Of a stretch of 64,000 nt of DNA, positions 50,217 through 58,437 are shown one piece after another. The stretch covers positions 124,001 to 188,000 of the forward strand of contig JACKDN010000007.1 of assembly GCA_020633465.1 (NCBI GenBank), in the 5' to 3' direction. The notes under the pieces are model-generated. The model was not told the origin of the DNA and did not search any database. It was given only the letters and a program-made list of their open reading frames with translations. Source of the DNA: Myxococcales bacterium. Lineage in GTDB: Bacteria; Myxococcota_A; Bradymonadia; UBA7976; UBA1532. Positions within the stretch are counted from its first letter, which is position 1; each line of letters starts with the position of its first letter. A program made the translations under genes and the position numbers.

Positions 50217-51392
50217 TCAGGCCTCGAGATCCACGTCACCGTCGTGGCGGCGGCGCGTGCGCGTCGCCCCCGACGAGGGCTCGTCGAGCTCCATCACGTC
50301 GGCGAAGTCGCCCTCGTCGTCGCGCGGTGAGTCTCGGCGTCCTCGTCGCTGGTCGTCCCCCGGCTGGCGGACCTCGAGGTGCCCGATTTGCACACCCTGT
50401 GCCATCAGATCGCGGCGCAGCTGATCCAGCGAGCGACCCAACAGATCGTGCGTGGCGGCGTGCTCGGCGCGCAGCACGACCCGCATCACGCCGTTCTCGA
50501 GCTCCATGCGCACCTTCACGCGCCCCAGCTCGGCCGGGTTGAGGTCGATCTCCGTGCGCTGGCGCCCGCGCTTCAGGGCCAGAGTGTCGGAGATCTGACG
50601 CAGGACCGACTGTTCGTCGACGCCCGGCGGCAGGCGGCTGCCGAGCGTCTCGCCGCGCTGCAGCGCCAGCGTCGGGGCGACCGGCGCCGCGGGGGCTTGG
50701 GGTGCGGCCCCCGCGATGCGCGCCGCCCCCTCGTGCGCCTCGGGCCCAGCGACGTCGAGCGCCGTGGCGCCGTCGAGCGTCAGCACCTCGTCGAGCGGCG
50801 TCACCGCCTCGTCGATCGCGCCCGACAGCGCGACGGTGTCGGCCAGCGTGCGCGCCGCCTCCCCCGACGCGCCCGCCGGCTTCCCGCCGGCCACCATCGC
50901 CGCCGCCAGCTTCTCGGCCAGCGCCTCCGGCGAGGTGGCGGCGGGCAGCGCGTCGGCCAGCCCCTCGAGGCGCACGGGCTGGGCGCCGACGAAGGCGAAG
51001 GCCCGCGCCATCGCGCCGGGCAGCCGCCCGCCCAGGAAGACGGACGGCGCGACGCCCGCCGCCAGCGGGCGCAGCAGGGCCAGGCCCTGCAGCGCAGCGG
51101 CGCCGGCGAGGTCGAGGTCGAGGTCGAGGAGCGCCTCGAGGGTCTCACCGCCCTCGGGCGGCGCGCCCTCGGCGTCGGTCGCGGCGGGCTCGGCCGTCGG
51201 CGACAGCGCCCAGGCCAACGCGCCCTGCCCCGCGTCCCCCTTGGCGGGGGACAGCTCGGCGAACAGGTGGTGGGCGAAGCCGCCCTCGGCCTCGGCCGCC
51301 TTCGCGGCGGGGCCGCCCACCTTGCCCGTCGGCGGGCGCGCGCCCTCGGTGGGCGCCGCCTTCGTCGGCGGCGCCATGAGCGTCACGTCCAT
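50217..51392 (-). CDS. fliK: Flagellar hook-length control protein FliK
   Basis: 391 residues: a long Ala/Gly/Pro-rich ruler region, then the conserved C-terminal hook-length domain at about 265-350 (QRTEIDLNPAELGRVKVRMELENGVMRVVLRAEHAATHDLLGRSLDQLRRDLMAQGV). A charged tail ends it. FliK measures the hook and triggers the FlhB specificity switch. It lies ten bases before flgD. Confidence 0.92.
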   Translation of the reverse strand: MDVTLMAPPTKAAPTEGARPPTGKVGGPAAKAAEAEGGFAHHLFAELSPAKGDAGQGALAWALSPTAEPAATDAEGAPPEGGETLEALLDLDLDLAGAAALQGLALLRPLAAGVAPSVFLGGRLPGAMARAFAFVGAQPVRLEGLADALPAATSPEALAEKLAAAMVAGGKPAGASGEAARTLADTVALSGAIDEAVTPLDEVLTLDGATALDVAGPEAHEGAARIAGAAPQAPAAPVAPTLALQRGETLGSRLPPGVDEQSVLRQISDTLALKRGRQRTEIDLNPAELGRVKVRMELENGVMRVVLRAEHAATHDLLGRSLDQLRRDLMAQGVQIGHLEVRQPGDDQRRGRRDSPRDDEGDFADVMELDEPSSGATRTRRRHDGDVDLEA

Positions 51393-51462
51393 GTGACCTC
51401 CCCCCGCGCTCCGTGCGCGGACCTCGATGTCCGACGCGTCGGTCGCCCCGACGCGCCTCGGC

Positions 51463-52125
51463 TCAGTTGCGGCGGCGGCGCTTCTGCGCCCGATCCACCT
51501 GCGCCATCTTCTCGCTCAGCCGCGCGGCCAGCGCGGGCTTCACGTTGCCCAGCACCTTGGCCGCCTGCCGCGCCTTCAGGCGCCGCAGCACCTGCACGAC
51601 CAGCTTCTCGTCCATCTGCTCGATCACCTTCGCGGCCTCGGCGGGCTTCATCTTGTCGAACACCTTCGACAGCTGGCGCACCTTGTCCTCGAAGGCCTTC
51701 TCTTCGGCCTCTTTGCGGGCCGCCGCCTCGTCGGGCGGCACCCGGCTCTCTTCGTCGACCACCGCGGACAGCTCCTCCTGGAGCATCCGGAGCGTCTTGT
51801 AGCGGCCCTCGACGTCGCGCTTGACCGCCTCGAGGCGCTGCTGCTTCCGCGCCAGGGCCGCCTCGAGCGCCTCGACCTCCTTCTCGCGTTTGCGCGCCTG
51901 CTTGAAGATGCGCATGCGATCGGCCAGATCGATCGCCGAGTCGCCCTCGAGGGCGTCGACCGTCGTGTCGTCCACGCCGCGCGCCTCGGTGGCCGCGCCC
52001 TCGACCGGCGGCACCGTCAGCGGCACGGCCTCGGGCGGCGTGGGCGTCGGCGGCGGATCCTGCGCGTGCGCGGGCGCGACGAGCGCCGCGGCCAGCAGCG
52101 CCGCGGGGAGCGTTCGGCGCCTCAT
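51463..52125 (-). CDS. MotE-like periplasmic coiled-coil protein (MgtE N-terminal fold)
   Basis: 220 residues with a signal peptide (MRRRTLPAALLAAALVAPAHAQ), a coiled coil (about 75-125) and an MgtE-N-like helical domain (VFDKMKPAEAAKVIEQMDEKLVVQVLRRLKARQAAKVLGNVKP). MotE-type proteins help FliL/MotB or stator folding in other flagellates. It overlaps fliI by four bases and fills the place usual for fliJ. Its role here is inferred from fold and position. Confidence 0.82.
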   Translation of the reverse strand: MRRRTLPAALLAAALVAPAHAQDPPPTPTPPEAVPLTVPPVEGAATEARGVDDTTVDALEGDSAIDLADRMRIFKQARKREKEVEALEAALARKQQRLEAVKRDVEGRYKTLRMLQEELSAVVDEESRVPPDEAAARKEAEEKAFEDKVRQLSKVFDKMKPAEAAKVIEQMDEKLVVQVLRRLKARQAAKVLGNVKPALAARLSEKMAQVDRAQKRRRRN

Positions 52126-53468
52126 CGCGGGCCTCCCCCGGCGCGCACGATGCCCGCCATCTGCTCGAGGCTGCGCTTCGGGTCGATGTGTTCGTGCTGC
52201 GCCTGGCGCAACAGACCGTCGATGGCGTCGATCTGCGCGACGGCGCGGTCGATGGTGGCGTTGGCGCCCCTCTGATAGGCGCCGATGTTGATGAGATCCT
52301 CGGCCTTGCGATAGGCGGCCAGCAGCTCGCGCAGCGTGCCGGCGTTCTGGCGGTGGGCGTCGCTGGTCACGTCGCCCATCACGCGGCTGGCGCTGACCAG
52401 CACGTCGATGGCCGGGTAATGGTTGCGCGACGCCAGGTCGCGGCTCAGCACCACGTGGCCGTCGATGATCGAGCGCACCGAGTCGCCGATGGGATCGTTC
52501 AGATCGTCGCCCTCGACCAGCACGGTGTAGAGGCCGGTGATCGAGCCGGGGCCGTCGCAGGTGCCCGCGCGCTCGAGCAGGCGCGGCAGCAGCGCGAAGA
52601 CGCTGGGGGTGTAGCCGCGGGTCGTCGGCGGCTCGCCCGCGGCCAGCCCCACCTCGCGCTGCGCCATGGCGAAACGGGTGACCGAGTCCATCATCAGCAG
52701 GACGTTCTTGCCGCAGGACCGGAAGTATTCGGCGATGGTGGTCGCCAAGTAGGCCGCCCGGATGCGCACCAGCGGTGCGGTGTCGCTGGTCGCCGCGACC
52801 ACCACGGAGCGTTTCAGCCCCTCGGGCCCCAGGTCGCGCTGGATGAAGCTGAGCACCTCGCGGCCGCGCTCGCCGACGAGGGCGATGACGTTGATGTCCG
52901 AGGTCGCGTTGCGGGCGATCATGCCCATCGTGACCGACTTGCCGACGCCGGAGCCCGCGAAGATGCCGACGCGCTGGCCGCGCCCGCAGGTGAGCAGGCA
53001 GTCGATGGCGCGGATGCCCAGCCACAGGGGCTCGTCGATCGGGCGCCGCTGCAGGGGGTTCATCGGCTCGGCGTAGAGGGGCATGTCGCGCTCGCCGTCG
53101 GGCAGCGGCTGGCCGTCGAGCGGGCGGCCGAGACCGTCGAGCACGCGGCCGAGCAGCCCGGGACCCACCGACACGTGCGCCAGGGCGCTGCGCGGCGTGA
53201 CCTGGGCGCCCATCTGGACGCCGCCCACGTCGCCGAGGGGCATCATGAGGGCCGTCCGCTCACGGAAGCCGACCACCTCGGCGGTGACCGAGTCGTGCGG
53301 CCCCGTCGTGATCTCACAGAGCGATCCGACGCGGGCGCCGGGCACGAAGCCCTCGATGACCAGGCCCACCACCTGGGTGACCTTGCCGCTCTGCACCGGC
53401 GCGCCGACGCGATCCAGCCGTCGCTCGAGCGCGCCGAGATCGACGCCGAAGGTGCGGGCGTCAAACAT
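52122..53468 (-). CDS. fliI: Flagellum-specific export ATPase FliI
   Basis: A 448-residue ATPase related to F1 beta. Walker A GIFAGSGVGKS, the Walker B region VLLMMDSVTRFAMAQREVGLAAGEPPTTRGYTPSVFA and GSITGLYTVLVEGDD are all conserved. It energises unloading of export substrates. The start overlaps the end of fliH by eight bases. Confidence 0.97.
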   Translation of the reverse strand: MFDARTFGVDLGALERRLDRVGAPVQSGKVTQVVGLVIEGFVPGARVGSLCEITTGPHDSVTAEVVGFRERTALMMPLGDVGGVQMGAQVTPRSALAHVSVGPGLLGRVLDGLGRPLDGQPLPDGERDMPLYAEPMNPLQRRPIDEPLWLGIRAIDCLLTCGRGQRVGIFAGSGVGKSVTMGMIARNATSDINVIALVGERGREVLSFIQRDLGPEGLKRSVVVAATSDTAPLVRIRAAYLATTIAEYFRSCGKNVLLMMDSVTRFAMAQREVGLAAGEPPTTRGYTPSVFALLPRLLERAGTCDGPGSITGLYTVLVEGDDLNDPIGDSVRSIIDGHVVLSRDLASRNHYPAIDVLVSASRVMGDVTSDAHRQNAGTLRELLAAYRKAEDLINIGAYQRGANATIDRAVAQIDAIDGLLRQAQHEHIDPKRSLEQMAGIVRAGGGPR

Positions 53469-54180
53469 CGCCGCCCTCCCCCGCCAGCGCCGCCTCGACG
53501 TCGGCCACGCGCGAGGCGACCAGGCCGTCGGTCGAGCCCAGGCGCGTCTCGATGCGGAAGTCGCCGTACTCCATCTGATCGTCGACCACCACGCGCACCC
53601 GGAAGCTGGCGCCGACGCCGGCGGCGAGCGCCTCGCGACGCTCGACCAGGAAGCCGTGATCGGGGGGCGAACAGTAGATGGTGGCCTCGTCGACGCCCTC
53701 GAGGTGCTGCAGCGCCTCGGCCACCAGCTCGAACAGACGGATGGGGTTGACGCTGATCTCGTGGCGCACCAGCCGCTCGGCCACGCGGCAGGCCAGGTGC
53801 ACGATCTGCAGCTGGTTGTGCGCCTCGAGCTCCTTGCTCAGATCGACCAGCTGATCCAGCGCCGCGGCGTAGCGCGCCTGCAGGATGGTCAGCTCGGCCA
53901 GCACCTGGTTCTTGCCGTCCTCGAGGCCCTGCGCCACGGCCTGGTCGTAGAAGGCCTGCAGCAGGTCGCCGGGGATGTCGAAGACGGGCGCCGGCGCGGG
54001 CTCGGGCGGCGGCTGGGGCTTCGTCTCGACCACCGGCGCCGGCTCGGGCTCGCGCACGGGCGCGCCGTCGGCGTCCACCCGCTTGAAGGCCATGGGCGAG
54101 GCGGCGGCCGACTCTTCCGACCGCCCGGTGAACGTGATCGGGGTCACGTTCGCCGCCTCGTCTCCGCGCAGGACACCCAT
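53461..54180 (-). CDS. fliH: Flagellar export ATPase regulator FliH
   Basis: 239 residues. A variable N-terminus with Pro/Glu-rich linker precedes a coiled coil (GLEDGKNQVLAELTILQARYAAALDQLVDLSKELEAHN). A V-type ATPase E-subunit-like C-terminal domain follows (IYCSPPDHGFLVERREAL...VVVDDQMEYGDFRIETRLG). It tethers FliI to the C-ring. Confidence 0.9.
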   Translation of the reverse strand: MGVLRGDEAANVTPITFTGRSEESAAASPMAFKRVDADGAPVREPEPAPVVETKPQPPPEPAPAPVFDIPGDLLQAFYDQAVAQGLEDGKNQVLAELTILQARYAAALDQLVDLSKELEAHNQLQIVHLACRVAERLVRHEISVNPIRLFELVAEALQHLEGVDEATIYCSPPDHGFLVERREALAAGVGASFRVRVVVDDQMEYGDFRIETRLGSTDGLVASRVADVEAALAGEGGDV

Positions 54181-54215
54181 CTACGCCATCCCCATCGGCT
54201 GCAGCGTGCGACTCA

Positions 54216-55238
54216 TCAGACGAACTCGTCTTCGGCGCCGGGCTTGGCGATCACCAGCTTGCCCTCGGCCTCGAGCCGCAGCGCCAGCTGCGTGATGCTC
54301 GACTGGGCCTTCTCGACGTCGCTCAGCTTCGTCGGGCCCATGACCTCCATGTCCTCCTGCAGCATCTGCACGGCGCGCGCCGACAGGTTGCCGAAGATCT
54401 TGTTCTTCACCGTCTCGCTGGCGGTCTTCAGCGCCAAGAGCAGCGTGTTGTTGTCGATCTCCTTGAGCAGCGTCTGGATGCCGCGGTCGTCGAGGTTCAC
54501 CAGGTCGTCGAAGACGAACATGTTGTTGCGGATCTCTTCGGCCAGCTCGGGGTCGATCTCCATCAGCTGCTCGAAGATGCGCTCCTCGTGCGCCTTCTCG
54601 ATGCTGTTGAGGATCTCGGCCACCAGCACCACGCCCGACGTCTCTTCGCCGCCGCTGACCACCAGGCCCTTCATCTCGCTCATCAGCGCGTTCTCGACGT
54701 CGCGCAGCGTCTGCGGGCTGACGGTGTCCAGGCTGGCCATCCGCAGGCACACCTCGACCTGCGTCTCGACCGGCAGCTGCGCCAGCACCTCGGCGGCCTT
54801 GCCCGAGTCGATGTACGCCATGATCAGCGCGATGGTCTGGGGGTGCTCCTTGCGCACCAGGTTCGACAGCGTGCGCGAGTCGACCGGCTCGAGCGCGTTG
54901 AGCCGCATCTGGTTCTCGTCGCCCAGCTCGTCGAGCAGGCGCTTGCCCTCCTCGGCGCCCAGCGAACGCTGCGCGAGGGCCTTCATGTAGTCCTCGCCGC
55001 TCTCGAGCAGCAGCGGATCGCCGCGCTGGCAGAGCTCGTAGAACTCTCGCAGGATGGCCTGCTGCTCCGGCTCGCTGATGCCCGACAGCTCGCCCATGCC
55101 GCGGTTCAGGTTGCGGATGTCCTCGTTGTTGAGGCGCTTGAACACCTCGCCGGCGGTGTCCTCGCCGAGGAGCAACATGACCAGCGCCGCCTTCACCTGG
55201 GAAGACGTCACGCCGGTCGCGGGGAGCTGATCAGCCAT
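54216..55238 (-). CDS. fliG: Flagellar motor switch protein FliG
   Basis: 340 residues with three FliG domains. The middle one has the EHPQ-like motif (KEHPQTIALIMAYIDSGKAAEVLAQLP) and the C-terminal torque domain contains FVFDDLVNLDDRGIQTLLKEIDNNTLLLALKTAS. Charged residues that meet the stator are present. Gap to fliH is 35 bases. Confidence 0.97.
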   Translation of the reverse strand: MADQLPATGVTSSQVKAALVMLLLGEDTAGEVFKRLNNEDIRNLNRGMGELSGISEPEQQAILREFYELCQRGDPLLLESGEDYMKALAQRSLGAEEGKRLLDELGDENQMRLNALEPVDSRTLSNLVRKEHPQTIALIMAYIDSGKAAEVLAQLPVETQVEVCLRMASLDTVSPQTLRDVENALMSEMKGLVVSGGEETSGVVLVAEILNSIEKAHEERIFEQLMEIDPELAEEIRNNMFVFDDLVNLDDRGIQTLLKEIDNNTLLLALKTASETVKNKIFGNLSARAVQMLQEDMEVMGPTKLSDVEKAQSSITQLALRLEAEGKLVIAKPGAEDEFV

Positions 55239-55331
55239 CGTCTCGTACCTCGCGCCACCACGGGGCGCGGCCGATCTTATCGGGCGAGGCCGCGCGGCGC
55301 ACGCGCGAGCGGTGTGAGGGCGACCCGGTCA

Positions 55332-56978
55332 TCACGTCTCCGCCTGCGCGCGGGCCTTCAGCCAGTAGCGCATCACCGACGCGGCCGTCTCGGGGTTGGC
55401 CTGGGCGTACTCGCGGATCTTGTCGATGATCGACGGCTCGGCCTTCTCGAGCTCGCGCAGCTGCTCCTCGCCGGGCAGCGCCAGCTGCTGCTCGCCCGGC
55501 GGCAGCTCGCCGTCGGCCAGCACCTCGGCCGTCTCGGGCTTCTCGGTCAGCGACCGCACCATCGGGCTGAACACCTTGAAGATCAGCAGCAGCGCGACCA
55601 GCAGCACCACCAGCCAGCTCAGCAGCACCTGCCAGTGCTTCGCGAACCACTGGGCCCAGGTCAGCTCGGGCACGCCGGTGCCGACCTCCTCCTGGGCGAA
55701 CTGCACGTTGGCCACCTCGAGGCTGTCGCCGCGCTCGGTGTCGAGACCGACGGCCTTCGCCACCTGCTTCTCGATGGTCTTCATCTCGGCCGCGGTGCGG
55801 GCCACGTAGGCCATCGCCGGCGCGGCCTCGGCGTCCTCCTCGGCGGGGGCCTCGCCCGCGGCGGCGGCCTCGTACTTGCCGTCGACCACGACGGCGACCG
55901 ACAGCCGCTTCAGCCGCGCGCCCGGGCCCATCACCCGCTTGACGACCTTGTCGACCTCGTAGTTGGTGACCACCTTCTCGCGGCTGGAGTTGCTGGCGTC
56001 CCCCACCCGCACGACGCCCTGCGCGACGTTGGGATCGTTCGGGTTCGCGCCGGCCGCGCCGCCCACCCGGTTGGCGCCGTTCTCGCGCACCTCGTTGAGC
56101 GTCTCTTCGCTGCGCACCACCGACTTCTCGGGGTCGTACAGCTCTTCGGTCCGCTCCTCGCGGCTGAAGTCCACCTCGGCCTGCACGCGCACGATGGCCT
56201 TGCCCGGGCCGACGATCTTGGCCAGCACGTCCTGGGCCTTCTGCTCCAGCCGCCGCTCGAGCTCGTCCTCGAACTCGAGCGTGCTGCTGCCGTCGACCAT
56301 GTCGCCGTGCTGCCGGTTCAGCACCCGGCCGCGCTGATCGACCACCGTCACCTGATCGGGATCCAGGCGCGGCACGGCGCCCGCCACCAGGTTGACGATG
56401 CCCTGCACCTGGCGCGCGCTGAGCTGGACGGTGGGGTGCATGTCGAGGATGACCGACGCGGTGGCCGGCTTCTGATCCTCGACGAACAGGCTCTCGGGTG
56501 GGATGGCCAGGTGGACGCGCGCCGAGTTCACCTCCTGCAGCGTGGCCACCGAGCGGGCGAGCTCGCCCTCGAGCATCCGGCGCTTGTTCACCTGGATGAC
56601 GTCGTCGGGCATGCCGAACATCTCGTTCTGATCGATCAGCTCGTAGCCCACACCGCCGCCGCCCGCGAGGCCGGCCGAGGCCAGCTGCAGCCGCAGCTCG
56701 TGCACCCGCTCGCCGGGCACCTCGACCGTCGAGCCGCCGCCGGAGATCTGGAAGGGCACGTTGTTCTCGGCCAGCCAGTCGCGCACCTTGCCGGCCTCTT
56801 TGACGTCGAGGCCGCTGTACAGGGGGCGGAAGTCGGGCTGGCTCGCGAACCAGCCGAGCGCCACGACCGCGCCGATCAGCAGCGTGGCCAGGGCCACGAT
56901 GGTCAGCTTCTGGCCGGTCGTCAGGCGCTCGTTGAGGGCCTGGAGGCGGTCGCGCATGCGCTGCAGGGTGTCGTTCAT
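55332..56978 (-). CDS. fliF: Flagellar MS-ring protein FliF
   Basis: 548 residues. Two transmembrane helices (about 22-42, LTIVALATLLIGAVVALGWF, and about 445-470, LLSWLVVLLVALLLIFKVF) bracket the ring-building domains (FRPLYSGLDVKEAGKVRDWLAENNVPF, ELARSVATLQEVNSARVHLAIP). The C-terminal tail binds FliG. Standard length. Confidence 0.97.
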   Translation of the reverse strand: MNDTLQRMRDRLQALNERLTTGQKLTIVALATLLIGAVVALGWFASQPDFRPLYSGLDVKEAGKVRDWLAENNVPFQISGGGSTVEVPGERVHELRLQLASAGLAGGGGVGYELIDQNEMFGMPDDVIQVNKRRMLEGELARSVATLQEVNSARVHLAIPPESLFVEDQKPATASVILDMHPTVQLSARQVQGIVNLVAGAVPRLDPDQVTVVDQRGRVLNRQHGDMVDGSSTLEFEDELERRLEQKAQDVLAKIVGPGKAIVRVQAEVDFSREERTEELYDPEKSVVRSEETLNEVRENGANRVGGAAGANPNDPNVAQGVVRVGDASNSSREKVVTNYEVDKVVKRVMGPGARLKRLSVAVVVDGKYEAAAAGEAPAEEDAEAAPAMAYVARTAAEMKTIEKQVAKAVGLDTERGDSLEVANVQFAQEEVGTGVPELTWAQWFAKHWQVLLSWLVVLLVALLLIFKVFSPMVRSLTEKPETAEVLADGELPPGEQQLALPGEEQLRELEKAEPSIIDKIREYAQANPETAASVMRYWLKARAQAET

Positions 56979-57004
56979 GATCCCTTGATCTTCCCGGGCT
57001 CGCT

Positions 57005-57071
57005 CCCGGTCCGTTCGGACCGGGTCGTCGATGGCGTCGGCCGCACGTCAACGCTCCGGAGCGTTCGACGT
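57005..57071 (-). promoter_or_regulatory. Two hairpins in the fliE-fliF gap
   Basis: Right after the fliE stop, AACGCTCCGGAGCGTT (57050-57065) is a perfect 16-base palindrome, extended by ACGTC/GACGT with one bulge. Closer to fliF, CCCGGTCCG-TT-CGGACCGGG (57005-57024) forms a second stem. Neither has a T-run. They may protect or attenuate the operon mRNA. Confidence 0.5.
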
Positions 57072-57075
57072 CGCC

Positions 57076-57399
57076 TCAGATGCTCATCCGCATGACTTCC
57101 TGGTAGGCCTCGACGGCCTTGTTGCGCACCTTGGTCAGCATCCGGAACGAGACGTCCGCCTTGTCGAGGGCGATCATCATCTCGTGCAGGTTGTTGCTGC
57201 GCCCGGTGGCCACGGAGGCGACAGCCTCGTCGGCCTCCTGGTGCACCCTGTTCACCTGCGACACCTGCTCGGAGAGGAACTCGGCGAAGGGCTTGCTGAC
57301 GCTGTGCGGCGCGTCCGGGCGGCCGACCTGCGCGCCGGGGCGCACCTCGACCGTCGGGCGGACCGGCGGCAGGCCGGTGATGTTGACGGGACCAGCCAT
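57076..57399 (-). CDS. fliE: Flagellar hook-basal body protein FliE
   Basis: 107 residues, normal size. The conserved C-terminal part reads FLSEQVSQVNRVHQEADEAVASVATGRSNNLHEMMIALDKADVSFRMLTKVRNKAVEAYQEVMRM. It links the MS ring to the rod. It lies 11 bases after flgC. Confidence 0.95.
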   Translation of the reverse strand: MAGPVNITGLPPVRPTVEVRPGAQVGRPDAPHSVSKPFAEFLSEQVSQVNRVHQEADEAVASVATGRSNNLHEMMIALDKADVSFRMLTKVRNKAVEAYQEVMRMSI

Positions 57400-57410
57400 G
57401 GTCGGGCTCC

Positions 57411-57848
57411 TCAGCTGCCGATCTCGAGGGCGGACTGCGCCATCCCCTTGATCGCCTGGATGGCGGTGACGTTCGCTTCGTAGCTGCGCGAGGCCGTCAG
57501 CATGTCGACCATCTCGTTGATGACGTTGACGTTGGGCATCTCGACGTAGCCCTCGGCGTTCGCGTCGGGGTGCTCGGGGTCGTACACCAGGCGGCCCTCG
57601 GCCTCGTCGCTGGCGATGGTGACCACCTCGGCGCCGGCCGTCTTGTCGTGCAGGGTGTCGCCGAGCACCTCCTCGAAGGTCTCGCTCAGCGGCACCGCGG
57701 CGACGACCGCCGAGCGGCGGCGGTAGGGGCCGCCCTCCTCGGTGCGCGTCGTCTCGACGTTGGCCAGGTTGCTCGAGGTGACGTTGATGCGCGTGCGCTG
57801 GACCGACAGGCCCGACGACGCGATGCGCATGGCGGTGAAGAAGTCCAT
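57411..57848 (-). CDS. flgC: Flagellar rod protein FlgC
   Basis: 145 residues with rod-protein N-terminus (FFTAMRIASSGLSVQRTRINVTSSNLANVETTRTEEGGPYRRR) and C-terminus (GYVEMPNVNVINEMVDMLTASRSYEANVTAIQAIKGM). The ATG overlaps the flgB stop by one base (TGATG). Confidence 0.96.
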   Translation of the reverse strand: MDFFTAMRIASSGLSVQRTRINVTSSNLANVETTRTEEGGPYRRRSAVVAAVPLSETFEEVLGDTLHDKTAGAEVVTIASDEAEGRLVYDPEHPDANAEGYVEMPNVNVINEMVDMLTASRSYEANVTAIQAIKGMAQSALEIGS

Positions 57849-58258
57849 CAGCCGTTGCCCTCCGCGATCGCGTACTTCATCAGCGCGGTGCGCTTGTTGT
57901 AGACCTTCGACATCGCGCGATAGAGCAGCTGGTTCTCGGCCAGCTTGCTCATCTCGTGGTCGAGGTCGACGCTGTTGCCGTCGGCGTCGGGCAGCGCGTG
58001 AAAGTCGAACTCGGCCTCGCCGCGCGGGGCGACCAGGTCGGGGCCGCGGTGGGTGGTGTCGGTCTTGCGCAGGCCCACCGGGGTGTCGCCCTTCAGGAAC
58101 TGCGCGAGCTGCTCGTCGAACTTCAGGTCGACCGGCGTGTAGCCGGGGGTGTCGACGTTCGCGACGTTCGCCGACAGCATGTTGCTGCGCTCGAGCCGCA
58201 GATCGAGGTTGTGCTCGAGCGTGCCTTGCAGTCGGTCGAACAGGAGCTTCATCGCCAT
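57848..58258 (-). CDS. flgB: Flagellar rod protein FlgB
   Basis: 136 residues. The N-terminal rod motif includes LDLRLERSNMLSANVANVDTPGYTPVDLKFDEQL and the C-terminal helix SKLAENQLLYRAMSKVYNKRTALMKYAI. ATG at 58258 follows GAGGAGG. First gene of the main flagellar operon, behind a sigma-54 promoter. Confidence 0.96.
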   Translation of the reverse strand: MAMKLLFDRLQGTLEHNLDLRLERSNMLSANVANVDTPGYTPVDLKFDEQLAQFLKGDTPVGLRKTDTTHRGPDLVAPRGEAEFDFHALPDADGNSVDLDHEMSKLAENQLLYRAMSKVYNKRTALMKYAIAEGNG

Positions 58259-58313
58259 GGTGCCTCCTCGGGCTCGGCGGCGTGGACGCCAGCCGCGGCC
58301 CACCCGGCGTGAA

Positions 58314-58329
58314 AGCGAGATGCGTGCCA
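58314..58329 (-). promoter_or_regulatory. Sigma-54 promoter of the flgB operon
   Basis: On the minus strand TGGCACG-CATC-TCGCT: a perfect -24 element and one mismatch in the -12 element, with GG/GC spacing exact. The predicted start is about 45 bases before the flgB ATG. Confidence 0.75.
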
Positions 58330-58437
58330 GGGGCTGGTCAGCAGGCTCTGCACGGCGCAAAGCCGCTTCGGACAAGCGCTTCGGAGTGTTCGGTGGTGGG
58401 CTGGCGAGCGACCCGCCAAGCGGCCGTCGGGGGCTCG

